From Ulva prolifera (lineage: Eukaryota; Chlorophyta; Ulvophyceae; Ulvales; Ulvaceae), in assembly GCA_023078555.1 (NCBI GenBank), contig CM041196.1, positions 3,720,001 to 3,784,000 on the forward strand: a DNA stretch of 64,000 nt, given 5' to 3'. Below, one piece after another: positions 11,901 through 23,290 of this stretch. Made by a program: the position numbers and the translations under genes. The stretch's first letter is position 1. Every line of letters begins with the position of its first letter. Below the pieces are notes generated by a model. That model did no database searches and was not told where the DNA came from. It worked only from the letters and a program-made list of their open reading frames with translations.

Positions 11901-14900
11901 CGGCGCCTCAGCTCCTCGCAAGGGCTGAGCAACTGCCCCCGCGCCAGATGCTGAGGCCGCTGCCGAATTACTCCCAGAACGGACCCGCTGAGCCTCCAGA
12001 TTCTGATGAGCCGCAGCTCTTTCATCATCTGAGACGGTGTAGTCCATGCGCTGTTCGTCATCGTCATCATAGATGCCGGGACCGTCGTCATCCTCATCCA
12101 TGTCCTCGTCAGACGCACTGACAGACATTTGGACGGGGAACGCAACTTCTACACCAGGGTCGTGCAACACAGCATTGCGCGTGACAACATACCGCGCAGT
12201 GCGAGAGGGCGTAGCGACAGGATGATACACTTCGCCGTGAACACGAGGGGGAGCAGGAACGGCAGGGTGAGCAGCAGCTCTGGACATTGCACGCGTGCGA
12301 TGCAAAGCTGTTCTGGCTATTTCCGGTGTTGCCCTAGCAGGGTCACGCCGGATAATCTCCGCAGAGGAGCCAGCTCCAAATCGTGGAGAATACACAGCCT
12401 CACTAGGCTCAGGGTTATCCTGCCGGAAAGTCATTTCCATGACAGGAACCCTACCATGACCAGGGGGGGTGTGAAGCTGGTCACGCAGACGGCGCAACAC
12501 TCCCCCGTCATAGGTGTGCTCTGCCGCGAATGGAGGCACATCAGCGTCAGTAACACGCTCACCCTCATCGTCCCCCTCGAAAGCAACCGTGTAGGAGTTC
12601 GCAAACTCCTCAGGTTCCCTCTTGTCCACAACGGCGGACGCATCGTACTTGCGTACGTGCCGGATCATCTGATCCGCAGTGCACATCACTTGACGCACAA
12701 CAAAAACCCTACCCCCAGGAACGTCCTGGGCGTACACACGCTGCATGCTGGGGCCCAGACCAGCCCCGACCCAGTATGCAGGCACACCCCGCGGGGACAA
12801 CTTCCGCAGCTTGTCATCCCTAGGGTATGCATACACTTCAACCCCCCATGGACGCTGCTGCCGCAGCAGATCTTGGAACACCTCAACGGAGGTGTCACGG
12901 AAAAAGGCCATATAAGGAATGATATCCTTATCACAAGACCGCACCAAAAACTCATCTAATTCTGTCGTCGCAAGCAACTTGTACTTGCGTTTCTCCTCAT
13001 CCCTCAACTTATCGCGCTCAGCCTTTTTCATGCGCTTACCTTTCCCCAGGCTCCGTTCAGCTTCGTCAACGTCCGCAGACGCATTGACAGCATGCTGAGC
13101 TTTCAGGCCCTTGAGGATGCTCGCCAGTTTGTCATGGTACAATGCCGACGATGGCGTGAGATTGTGACCATGGACAACGCTGGCGAGGCATTCTATCCAC
13201 AGGAACAGAGGTAGGCCGCTCGCGAGCAGCACAGCACGGAGTGACTCAAAGGCCACTCCGATCCTCCTCTCGATCATGCCATTACAGCGATGAGCGGCTG
13301 TGGGGGTCAAGCGGTGAGTGATGCCACGACGCTGGAGGTAGAGCTTTAAGGCCGCGACCATAAACTCTCCCCCTTTGTCGGTGTGTAGGATGCGCACACC
13401 CGGTTCACCTGGCTTCACCACATTCACCCGAATGCGTTCGATAATATAAGAGATCATGGCCGCAGCCTCACTCTTTTTGCGCAGACCTACCACGAAAGTA
13501 TAACGGGTAAAGGCACACATCACAAACAAAACATATTTCACACCACCAATTCCTACCGGAGAGACAGGACCAGCTAAATCGGCATGCAGTTGCTCACCAG
13601 GCCACTTGGCCTGACCCATGAGCTCACGATCATTGGCAGAGAAGTTACCCGCAGGCACCTTGCCAATTCTGCAGCCGTGACACCGATTCCCCAATGGCTC
13701 GGAATCGACATCCAAATTCAAATGACCACAAAATTCACTATTAGATTGCATGCGTTTAAGGACCCAATTTGACTGGTGAAAAGACAAGTGTGCTAGAAAA
13801 GCAGGTTCCAGCAAGTATGCATCATGCGGGACCTCAGCTCCCCCAGCATTGGGTCGCTGCAGGTCAATGGCCGCGACCGCCACATGATGCCACTGCTGTT
13901 GATCCTCAATAACTGAGGTCGGACTGCTCTGGTTAGACCAGACTACCCCACTATTGACAGGCGCACCGACGAGAATGGGTTTTGTATCTACCGCCATTTT
14001 AAAAGCAAAAACAGGATGACCGTCTACATCTAATTCCTGATACTTGACGTCATCTTCCACGCCGGTAGCCATATCGCCCAAACCAGGGACATACAACACA
14101 TTCCTACGCGTGTCTAGGAACATCTGCTCTGATCTAAGACCCATCGTGCTGAGCAGGTTGTACGGACATTCAGGGGCATAGTAAACACCAGGGATTTCCA
14201 CATCCAGTGGATGCGTGTTCCCATGCTTGTCCACATAAGCACCTAGGTTCACCTGAATGGTTCCCCTACCCATGATAGAAAGCTGCCCTGGTCCCGCGAG
14301 ATTGGCAACTTTCTGACACGGGCCGTACTCAGTGAACATTTCCCGATTTCCTACTATATGCATGTCCGACCCACTATCAACAATGATGTTCCACGGCATG
14401 GACGCGTCCGGCTGTGGGTACTTGTCAGGCATTTCAATAGTGCAAACATCTCTGGCCGCAGCCTGTTTGCGTTGGGGGCAGTTCGCACGCAAATGTCCCT
14501 TCTTCTTGCAGAAGAAACAGGTCCTGGTCTCCTCGCGAGGAGCCTGGCCAGCTGCGAGAGCAGCGACCACAGGGCCGTCACCACGGTGCTGCTTGCGCCA
14601 GCCATGACCTGGTTTGCCCGCGGGCGTACCAGACCTAGCCTGCAGCGACCGCTGTTGTTTGAGCAAATCAGCATGCTCAGTCAAACGGGCTATTATAACA
14701 TGAGGGGAGGAGTGTTGAACTTCGCCGCGCACAGCGTTGAACTCCTCTCCCACCTCTAACAGTTTCAATCGAAGCCATCGCTGGCCCACATCGGCACCTA
14801 GTGCCTCCAGTTGAGTGTAAACACTCATCACTTCACCACAATACGTCGCAACGTCCTTGTTGTGCTGTGATAACGAATTGAACCGACTCCACAACCTGTG

Positions 14901-17434
14901 GATTTCGGCTTCGGTGCTAGGTCTGTACTTGGCAGTCAAGTAGGACCATGCTTCACACAAATGTGACATGCGATAGACAGTCGTCCTATCCGCGTCAGGC
15001 AAAGACATTAGGACCTGTGTCCTCGCCCTAGCATGAACACGCTGTTCGTCCGCAGACGGTGCGTGCTGCAACAAATGATCTAATTCGAACTGACCTAACC
15101 ACAAAAAGACTTTCTGTTCGTACGCAACGAAACTTTCAGTCTTGTAATTCCAATCAGGCAGTTTCCCTTTAGTCAAATCAGGTTCGCTACGACCCCGAGA
15201 TGCGCGCAGCGCCTCGGTTAACGTCTCGAGTGATATGAGTGACTCAGTGTGACCAGGATCGTTCACAACATGAGAGGAAAAAGGCACCTGCTGACTGCTC
15301 TGCCCAGTGTGGGAAGAGGGTCGTGGCCGGACAATTCGGCCGCCCCGGAGCAACATACCCGCAGGCTGTTCTCCGTCAGGGAGCTGCTGGTCAGCATCCC
15401 TGTCGACGAGAGGCTGCTGGTCAGCATCGTCACGCCTCTCCTCGCGAGGAGAGTTGGCGTTGGAGTTGGCGTTCGAAAGAGACATCCTGCATCAGGACAG
15501 ATGGTTGTTTGTCGCGCGCAGCAACTAACCAGTGGGATTGCTCGCAAGCAAACAGGTTGAGAGAACAAGCGAACGCGTTCGCTTTTCTCAGCGCTGATCA
15601 TTAAAACAAGCTTCTCGAATTGTATCTAACAACAATATGCTACGAGAGAGCTAAATGATGCCTGCGCTTTTGACCGCAGTCTGAGCGCCGGCAGAACAGT
15701 GGAATGCCCGCCGTGTCTGCGCACAGACATTGGCCGACGGCTTTCCTGAACAAGACTATAAACAGACATAACGCTAACTTCATCGATACCATGTCAGAAA
15801 AGCTATTGTTTGTTGCAGGTCAGGACGCGCAGTCCTTGTTCAGGTCAGGTCAGTACAGCCAGCATCTCATACCTGCTGCGCACAGAGGTAGAACCGAGAG
15901 ATGCTTAAAGGGAAGTGCTAGTACCGTGAAACAGTAGAGAGAATGGTTACAGATCTCAGTGTGCACATGCTTATATGCACACTGAACACTCAATACTCAA
16001 AGGTTACGGCGGGAAACCCTCGCACGATCTCTCTCGCTACATCGAGACGATCCTAGCTGGCGGCTTACCCCTACACTGGATCCGCGGATCGTTCGTGCAT
16101 GGGTGCACCTGTCACCACACTGTTGCCCGCAGGCTCATGCATTGTGACATCGAAGACGCGCGTCGGTCACATCCGGAAGGCGCCGAACAAGGCGCTGTTT
16201 GCGGCAGACGGCCTGGCGTGGATGACGTGTGAGACGCGCGTGGCGGCGGCTGCCCACGGGCCGCAAGCCACGGCTGCAGGCGCGAAGAAGGGGAACGGCA
16301 GGCCGCGGGCGATCTCTGGCGAGGCCCTGTGCCGTGTGCTGGTGTGCGACCAGCCTGCACAGGGGAAGTTCCTCTGTCGGGAACACAAGGAGGTCGTCGT
16401 GCATGAGGAGGTCGTGCCTGATGAGTGCGCGCAGCAGCGGCTATGCGCGACGTGTAAGAAGTTTGCCAACGCGTACAGCTTCAGGCCGGACGGGCGCTGT
16501 GGGGACCGCTGCACCGCCGTCGGCAATGTTCGGCGAAGGGCGCGGGAGGACACGTCGAGGCCCGGGCAGCGGGCGGGGAAGCGTGGCAGGGGCCGGGGCG
16601 CAGGGGGGGGGAGCGACCCAGTGTATGGGAACCTGCCCTGCATCGACGGCCTCACTCATCACGACCGCTTCATCCGCGGCGTGATGGTGGGGGTCGCGTG
16701 GCCGGATGACGCGGGGACGCCGACACGCCGGGACTGCGAGCATGTCGCTGCGTTCATGAGGGTCGGCCTCCTGCACGCCGCCGCCGAGCCCCCGGGGGCC
16801 AGGTGCTGCTACGAGGGCACGCAGACGCGCTGCGAGGAGCCGTGTGCAGAGGGGGCATGCGTGTGCGACGGCCACGTCGGCGCTATCGCGGTGAGCCTCG
16901 CAGACGCGGGCCTGAAATGGATCTGCCCCTCGTGCAGGCACACCAAGCTGCTGGAGGCCCGCGGCTCGGGCGTGTGCAGGGCATGTCACGCGCAGGCAGG
17001 GGGGGCGGGCGGCTCCAGCGCAGTGGTGGATGCGCGTGCCACGGCCACAGGTGCCGCGGTTCGCCCCGTGGAGGCGGACAGGGCTGGCATCAGCGGGGCA
17101 GGCAGCAGCGCTGCGATGCTCGCTGCGGACGCGGGCGGGGAAGACGACACGGACGAGTGGGTCCACCCGGGGTGGCTGGTAACGGAGGCCGTCGGTGCGG
17201 CAGCCGAAGCGCCGGTTACGTTCAAGATCGGCGGCTCGAAGGGAGTCGGGCAGCAGGCGGTGGTGGACGAGGCGGTTCGCACGTGCGCGGGAGAGGGCTG
17301 CACGAAGCAGCTGACGGCGCAAGACGGCCACGGGGGGTACTGCTTCGTCTGCCTGATCACCGATGCCCTGCACGCCTCGCCCCTGGACCTGCTCGCGATG
17401 CTGCTCGTGCCAGGCGCTGTTGTGAAAGGCCAAG
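8989..17434 (+). CDS. Copy A exon 10 (8989-9554 + 16155-17434): zinc-module array, interrupted by the copia element
   Basis: Joined across the insertion (one TCGAA removed), the exon is 1846 nt and wholly open: ..CGT CAG TCG AA|G ACG CGC.. Zinc modules in order: CICTNC..CCMC; CRIVGC..GVCDKH..FYCVDC..CRCQKH; CRVLVC..FLCREH..RLCATC..CGDRC followed by a basic NVRRRARED; CCYEG..CVCDGH..WICPSC..CRACH; and CAGEGC..YCFVC. The third and fourth are closest to the SBP box, including the basic tail. The segment after 16990 is Ala/Gly-rich linker. The exon ends CAA G|gtgcgtcg (phase 1). The uninterrupted counterpart in copy B (45378 onward) confirms that the two halves were one exon. Confidence 0.65.
9555..9912 (-). 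repeat. 3' LTR of the copia element
   Basis: 358 bp, TGTC..GACA ends as read on the plus strand. It is identical by eye to the LTR at 15792-16149. Read on the element's strand it contains GCATATAAGCATG (about 9730-9742), a plausible TATA box. Confidence 0.93.
9930..15485 (-). CDS. gag-pol: Copia gag-pol polyprotein with one internal TGA stop
   Basis: The frame runs 15485 to 9930, about 1850 codons with a single stop. Gag N-terminus; CX2CX4HX4C zinc knuckle (CFFCKKKGHLRANC) about residue 321; aspartic protease DSGSD about 370; integrase His/Cys region near 585-615, then catalytic D (LHADLAGP), D (HTDKGGEF) and E (NGMIERRIG) at about 635, 703 and 738; a long Asp/Glu-rich linker; reverse transcriptase from about 1345 (KWVLKIKR..YKARYVARGFSQ). 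The catalytic pair is WVDD where YVDD is usual. RNase H has YSDADFA and TTEAE. The TGA at 11148-11150 falls just before the HIDIQCAFLNGE motif and both sides are in the same frame, so it is one substitution, readthrough or an error rather than a frameshift. If translated as a stop, the product lacks the polymerase active site and RNase H. Confidence 0.93.
15792..16149 (-). repeat. 5' LTR of the copia element
   Basis: 358 bp and identical by eye to 9555-9912. The adjoining leader at 15486-15791 is the only non-coding internal stretch of more than 300 bases; apart from the possible primer site I see nothing in it. Confidence 0.93.
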
Positions 17435-17504
17435 GTGCGTCGCCGCTGCTGCTGCCGCTGCTGATGCTGCAGCTGCCGCTGATGCTGCCGCTGCTGCTGC
17501 TCAG

Positions 17505-17845
17505 AGTTGCATGAATACGCGTGCCTTTCGATTTCGGTACGTTTAATATGCGTATTTCATTCTAACGTACTTTATCAGCGTATAGTACGCGCGTACGTTT
17601 CGGACTTGGGCGTTTTGAGAGAGCCTAGAGCTCTGCACTGTGGTGCACCTCTAGCCACAAGGCCAAAGGAGGTTTTTCACGTCCCTTGCATTGCATGATG
17701 AGCCTGAGTAACCTGGTCATCTAATTGACTGTTAGTATATTGTATTGTTCTCTGCAACAGTGTGCCTAAGCACAGATGACAGTGACCGGCTTGGCGCCTC
17801 GGTGACGTCGACGTACTTTATCACGAAACGTACTAATGCAACTCT
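17505..17845. repeat. Intronic repeat shared with copy E
   Basis: This AT-richer block in intron 10 of copy A begins near TTGCATGAATACGCGT and includes GAGCCTAGAGCTCTGCACTG. A clearly related sequence lies at 63396-63715, in intron 4 of copy E. It has no coding capacity. Being at different introns of two copies, it is more likely a small mobile element than ancestral intron sequence. Confidence 0.5.
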
Positions 17846-17859
17846 GCTGCTGCTGCTGC

Positions 17860-18054
<195 letters not shown>

Positions 18055-18150
18055 TGCTTCCCTGTCTCGGTGTTCTTTTTTCCTGAAAGCAGTGATCGCC
18101 CCCCCTACCGCTGTGGCAGGTGCAGCCCCTCCATCCGGTGTCGCCTGCAG

Positions 18151-19224
18151 GTGTTGTGGACGCGCTGCTCCCGGATGGCACTGTGGACTTTGGCCACATC
18201 AGCTTGCTTCCGGTGCGGGGGCACGGCTCGGATGCCCGCGTCGCTGCCTCGCACCGCAATCGGGTGCAGGACCACCTCCTCCCGCCGGAGCTCCGGCAGG
18301 AGCGGCTGGACCGTGCGCTGACGCGGCGACAGGACATCGCCGCCGGGCGCATCGTGGCCGGAGCCCCGCTGGTGGGTGTGCCGGAGGGGCCCCTCGCGGA
18401 CGCCCTGCGGAGCAGGGTCCCCCCCTCGTGGCATTGTAGACATGGTGCGATAAGTCCCCCGGAAATGCACAAGCAGCATCTGCTGAGATATGCCGCGCTG
18501 AAGCACGTGTTTTGAGATGTTGGCCTATCGGGAAAGGCGCACAGGCTTGCTGCTCTGAGGTTTCGGCTCACTCCCCCTCGTGTAGTAGAGGCTGTGTCAT
18601 GAACGCACGTGTGCAGCCGCTGCCGGCGTGGACCTCGTGGCGTGCCTCCCGACTGTCGGCCAGTGGTCACTGCTGGAGGACGTGGTGGAGGAGGGCTCGC
18701 CGGACGTGGCCCTCCGGGGGATCACAGTGACGGGGGCCCGCTTGCATGGGAAGGGCATCCGCAACAGGCCGACGCCGTCGCTCACTGACTTTGGGCCCGT
18801 CGGCCTGATATCAAAGACGATCCGAGGGGTTGAGCTGACGATGATCCGGATCGGGCACGACGAGAAGAGGTCGGCAAGCTCGACCGGGCCACAACAGCCC
18901 ACCCCACCGTCCCTCGGCATCGCCGTCGGCACGGCTGCGATCACCGTCCGAGGTTGCTCACGCGACATCACGGTGGACGCCCCGTGCGCGAGGAACGTGG
19001 ACGCACGGTGGATGCAGCTCTGCCGTGATGCCGGCGAGATGCTGGTGTGCCACGCGTTCAGCCTCCATGGCTGCGCCTGCACACGGGCGATCCGGCGCAC
19101 GCCCCTCATCCACAACAGCTCGGCTCAGCTCATGCGCAGGCTCGGGGTGCTGGAGGCGCCGGCGCTCGCGCCGCTGCTCATGATGTTCGTGGTGGGGTGC
19201 GCACAGAGCTTGCTGCCGGCAGAG
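18151..19224 (+). CDS. Copy A exons 11-12
   Basis: Exon 11 (18151-18444) encodes GVVDALLPDGTVDFGHISLL followed by a basic helical part (..HRNRVQDHLLPPELRQERL..). Exon 12 (18617-19224) starts AAAGVDLVACLP. Its later part has paired Cys (SRDITVDAPC, CRDAGEMLVCHAF, HGCACTRAIRRTP). The exon 11 donor is CAT G|gtgcga and the exon 12 acceptor gtgtgcag, both conserved in copy B (47080 and 47193). No named domain recognised. Confidence 0.55.
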
Positions 19225-19609
19225 GTGATGCGTCTTGCAGGGGGCCGTCTGGGAGATCGGGGCCCGTGCTTTCGCCACGTCCCCCACGATGGGGTGGCTC
19301 GGCAACGTCGCGCTGTCCAACGCGGAGATCGTGAAGACCGCCGAGCGCGCCGCCCAGTGGGAGGCGACCGAGCAGAACTCCGCGGCGCCGGCGCCGTCGC
19401 CGTTCCCGTCCAGGTCCATGACGATCCTCCGGCCGACGGACGGGACCCAGCACGTGAAGCAGCACCTGGACGGCGGCGACTGTATCCAGGGTTGCGCCAT
19501 CGCCTGGCTGCAGTCCGGTCCGTTCCGGGGTCGCGCGTCGGTGGAGGGCCAGTTCTTCTGGATCAGCGCTGCCGGGGTGCGGGTTCCCGTCAGGAACGGG
19601 TTGTTGCTG
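18746..19609 (+). repeat. Inverted repeat arm 1 (864 bp)
   Basis: Covers part of exon 12 and of exon 13. The reverse complement is found at 21862-22725 with the same length; the one difference I saw is in the 16 nt spacer (GTCTTGCAG here, GTCGTGCAG there). The arms are separated by about 2.25 kb. Confidence 0.9.
19241..19609 (+). pseudogene. Copy A exon 13, truncated
   Basis: It begins GAVWEIGARAFATSP in frame with exon 12 once the 16 nt at 19225-19240 are removed. It breaks at 19609 before a T12 run. The minus-strand duplicate (21556-22230) carries the rest of the exon and a stop after RSRSRRAS, giving 225 codons in all. Confidence 0.5.
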
Positions 19610-21540
19610 TCAGCGCCCTTTTTTTTTTTTGCAGCCGCCGGGTTGATTTTCGAACTTTCTCAGTGACTTAGGCTCGCGGAACATGTGTTGGTAGTGCACT
19701 GTTGTTATCGCCCGGAGTCTCTTTTGCGGCGGGCGAGACCTTCCGCTGAGGCGGCGGGGGGGCGGCGGGGGGCCGCGGGGGGTGCGGGGGGGTCCGGGGG
19801 GTGCGGCGCGCGGCGACCCGGCGCGCGGGGCAGAGCACCGGCACAGCAAGAGAGCAGGACAGAGCAGCACGCAGAGAGCAGCACACAGAGAGCAGCGCAT
19901 TGTTTGTAATGAGAGCAGCACTCTGTAGAGGAATAGGCGGAGGAACGACGGTGGTATAGGCGGCCGCGTCCACTGTTGCATGGTGGACAGGGCAACGGAG
20001 GAGTACGCATCATTGTTATAGCCGCCGCACAGTGCAAGAGAGCAGCAGAGAGCAGCACACAGAGAGCAGCGCACAGAGAGCAGCACAGAGCAGCACGCAT
20101 CCAGCGCAATGGCATGTCGCACACTGTAGAGGACCAGGCGAGCTGCATGGAGCAACACACATCAAGTGCAACAGCATCAACTATTGCATGCTGTACACAA
20201 CAACGGAGCTGCACAGAGCATCACCCGTGCAGTGCACCAGCATCCACTGTTGCATTCTGGACACGGCGACAGGCGTGATCCCTAAGCCACCGACACAACC
20301 CCCAAAGCCACAGCCGTGCATCGGGAGAAGCAGATGCGGTGCCACGACAGTGCATCGTATACACACGGAACGGGCGGCCGAATTATACGTACACGGTTGA
20401 TAATGATGAGGTCTGGGTAGGAGACCATTCGAGCCTGTGCGGCTGCACGGAGCGACGCCCGCGCACGTCACCACACCCCCAATCCGACACACACTCCGAC
20501 ACACCCATTAGTCTGTGACCTGTCAGGACAGGTAGTGTTTAGGCAGTCCGTGCATGCGTAGTCTGTTTATGAAAGGTAGTACAGCTGCCCGCACAGCCCG
20601 ACCGCGCTGCACCGACGCCCCAGCTGTAGCAGCTCACAGCTGGGGCACAAGGCCATCTCAGGCGCGAGCTCTCAGCGGTAGCAGCTCGCAGCCGAGGGCG
20701 AAGCGCCGAGGCATAGCTGCGGCAGCGACGCTGTGTCCCGTGCGGTATGATACGTCATTTTTCTGGCGTACAACAATTTCTGGGAATTGTTCGAGGGTCC
20801 TCTCTTGTACGGCGCCCCCGGGCCATGTCTTTGTGCTGTCGTGATCCCAGTCGATGTGTTGTACAGAACACACGCGCCCGCGCGTGCTGCACAGAGCAAC
20901 AGAGAGCGGCACTCTTTTGACGGGGGGGGCGGGGGGTGTGTGATCGGCGGGGGGGGGGGATTTTTTGGGCAGCGCTACGGAACAGGTACGCGGCATTGCC
21001 TCGTCATTACCATATTACATTATTCAGTCCCAGGGACCAGTCGCTACGAGGCGCGGCGAGACCTGGAGCGGGCCGTGTCTTTTGTGAGATTCAGTATCCG
21101 AGTCCGGTGTTGGGAGGGCTCAGTCGTTCATGGCCCGACGCTGAACCGACAGTTCATACAGGCGGCGGCAGCGGCCAGAGGCTTGGACAGGGCAACAGAG
21201 CGGCATAGAGTGCAAACAGTCGATGTGTTGTACAGAACACACGCGCCCGCGCGTGCTGCACAGAGCAACAGAGCGGTGAGTGTACAGAACAGTAGAGCAG
21301 CATGGACAGGGCAACAGAGCAGCATAGAGTGCAAAGAGTTGGATGTGTTGTACAGAACACACGCGCCAGCGCGTGCTGCACAGAGCAACAGAGCGGCACT
21401 CTTTTGACGGGGGTGGGGGGTGTGTGATTGGCGAGTGGCACAGGGCATCACAGCGCTACGGAACAGGTACGCGGCATTGCCTCGTCATTACCATATTACA
21501 TGTGCACAAGGACGAACAAGACATATTCAGTGAACGGGTC
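19610..21540. repeat. Mosaic of short direct repeats between the inverted arms; no gene
   Basis: Contains CAGAGAGCAGCACA-type short repeats (19850-20110); three copies of a roughly 55 bp unit starting GATGTGTTGTACAGAACACA with an ACGCGC/GCGCGT palindrome (20853, 21221, 21342); and a duplicated block TACGGAACAGGTACGCGGCATT near 20974 and 21455, each followed by GTCGCTACGAGGCGCGG (21041 and 21551). The latter piece encodes the last codons of exon 13 on the minus strand, so it is a remnant of the gene end. No reading frame here is supported. Confidence 0.7.
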
Positions 21541-21555
21541 ACAGTCGACCAGTCG

Positions 21556-22725
21556 CTACGAGGCGCGGCGAGACCTGGAGCGCGTCGCGTACGCGTGGTC
21601 CCCGGCCGCCGCGCCGCCGTCGGCGGCTTCCACGGCGCCCACCTTCCGCTTCGAGGACGGCGTCGGGACACGCAGGTCCTTGCCCATGAACCCATTCACG
21701 CTCGGTTTCGCCCTCGCATCCGGGTCCTTGGCCAGGGCGGCGTTGAAGACGGACACGACGCGTTCCTTGGCGTAGAAGGCCATGCCGATGCGCATGGCCG
21801 CGGGGTGGGCGTACGTCGTCCCCCCCGTCGTGCCGTGCCGCAGCACCGCCGTCCGCAGCCACAGCAACAACCCGTTCCTGACGGGAACCCGCACCCCGGC
21901 AGCGCTGATCCAGAAGAACTGGCCCTCCACCGACGCGCGACCCCGGAACGGACCGGACTGCAGCCAGGCGATGGCGCAACCCTGGATACAGTCGCCGCCG
22001 TCCAGGTGCTGCTTCACGTGCTGGGTCCCGTCCGTCGGCCGGAGGATCGTCATGGACCTGGACGGGAACGGCGACGGCGCCGGCGCCGCGGAGTTCTGCT
22101 CGGTCGCCTCCCACTGGGCGGCGCGCTCGGCGGTCTTCACGATCTCCGCGTTGGACAGCGCGACGTTGCCGAGCCACCCCATCGTGGGGGACGTGGCGAA
22201 AGCACGGGCCCCGATCTCCCAGACGGCCCCCTGCACGACGCATCACCTCTGCCGGCAGCAAGCTCTGTGCGCACCCCACCACGAACATCATGAGCAGCGG
22301 CGCGAGCGCCGGCGCCTCCAGCACCCCGAGCCTGCGCATGAGCTGAGCCGAGCTGTTGTGGATGAGGGGCGTGCGCCGGATCGCCCGTGTGCAGGCGCAG
22401 CCATGGAGGCTGAACGCGTGGCACACCAGCATCTCGCCGGCATCACGGCAGAGCTGCATCCACCGTGCGTCCACGTTCCTCGCGCACGGGGCGTCCACCG
22501 TGATGTCGCGTGAGCAACCTCGGACGGTGATCGCAGCCGTGCCGACGGCGATGCCGAGGGACGGTGGGGTGGGCTGTTGTGGCCCGGTCGAGCTTGCCGA
22601 CCTCTTCTCGTCGTGCCCGATCCGGATCATCGTCAGCTCAACCCCTCGGATCGTCTTTGATATCAGGCCGACGGGCCCAAAGTCAGTGAGCGACGGCGTC
22701 GGCCTGTTGCGGATGCCCTTCCCAT
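21556..22725 (-). pseudogene. Inverted 3' fragment of the family (end of exon 12 plus complete exon 13)
   Basis: On the minus strand, 22725-22247 is the later part of exon 12, followed by the 16 nt GT..AG remnant and exon 13 from 22230 to the TAG at 21556-21558. Exon 13 holds GAVWEIGARAF, a Cys pair in GGDCIQGCAIAW, GGTTYAHPAAMRIGMAFYAK, and a basic C-terminus ending RSRSRRAS. It supplies the missing C-terminus of copy A. It has no promoter or upstream exons and starts abruptly at 22725, so it is a fragment. Confidence 0.65.
21862..22725 (-). repeat. Inverted repeat arm 2 (864 bp)
   Basis: Reverse complement of 18746-19609. Both ends of the homology are sharp: beyond 22725 the sequence becomes TGAGGATTTCC, and on the other side it continues into exon 13 sequence absent from arm 1. 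Confidence 0.9.
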
Positions 22726-22765
22726 TGAGGATTTCCTAACCCTCTACGTAACCTAGGGCCCCGGA

Positions 22766-23020
22766 CCGACCCCCTTTTGGGGGGGTTTTTTGATGGGCGG
22801 GGCGGGGGGGGGATTTTTCTGGCGGGCGGGGAGGCAGGGGATTTTTTGTATGGGCGGGAGGCGGGGGGGGGGGGGGGGGGGGGGGGGGGGATTTTTTGGC
22901 GGGCGGGGAGAGGATATTTTTTTTGATGCCGGGAGGCAGGGGGAGGGGGGGGGATTTTTTGGGTGGCGTGGAGGCAGGGGGGGGTGATTTTTTGGGCTGG
23001 CGGGGAGGCAGGGATTTTTT
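22766..23020. repeat. G-rich minisatellite with poly-G tracts, copy 1
   Basis: Repeats of a unit like GGCGGGGAGGCAGGGGATTTTTT, with an uninterrupted G run near 22867-22890. It is followed by TGTCAC-type satellite. The same pair of repeat types recurs in the same orientation at 28118-29430. Confidence 0.85.
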
Positions 23021-23290
23021 CCCGCCCGTGTCAGTGTAAAAATGTCACAAGCAGACACAGTGTACAGAATGTCACGAGCAGGCACAGACACACGACCGTG
23101 TCGGTGTAAAAATGTCACAGGCTGACACAGAGCAGACCGTGTCAGTGTAAAAATGTCACGAGCAGGCACAGACACGACCGTGTCAGTGTACAGAATGTCA
23201 CGAGCAGGCACAGTGTAAAAATGTCACGAGCAGGCACAGATGGGACCGTGTCAGTGTAAAAATGTCACAAGCAGACACAGATGCGAGTTT
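23021..23290. repeat. TGTCAC-type tandem satellite, copy 1
   Basis: Irregular tandem repeats of about 40 bp built on CCGTGTCAGTGTAAAAATGTC followed by ACGAGCAGGCACAGACACGA. They run directly into a roughly 100 bp duplicated segment (GTTTGTTTGGAGGCTCACAG at 23289 and 23384). Confidence 0.85.

Larger units (their letters stand above)
9555..16149 (-). mobile_element. Complete Ty1/copia LTR retrotransposon, minus strand
   Basis: A 6595 bp element with two 358 bp LTRs starting TG and ending CA, flanked by TCGAA. The coding strand is minus. Next to the 5' LTR (at 15791 downward) the leader starts TGGTATCGATG, whose first bases could pair with a tRNA CCA end; upstream of the 3' LTR is a short purine tract (plus-strand complement CTCCCCC at 9913-9919). 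The internal order gag, protease, integrase, reverse transcriptase, RNase H is the copia order. The LTRs look identical by eye, so insertion should be recent. One in-frame TGA interrupts the reverse transcriptase. It disrupts exon 10 of copy A. Confidence 0.95.
9550..16154. repeat. 5-bp target-site duplication TCGAA around the copia element
   Basis: TCGAA occurs at 9550-9554 and 16150-16154 directly outside the two LTRs. The empty site is seen in copies B and D, where the same exon reads through as CAGTCGAAGACGCG. This fixes both element boundaries and shows a single integrase-mediated insertion. Confidence 0.95.
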
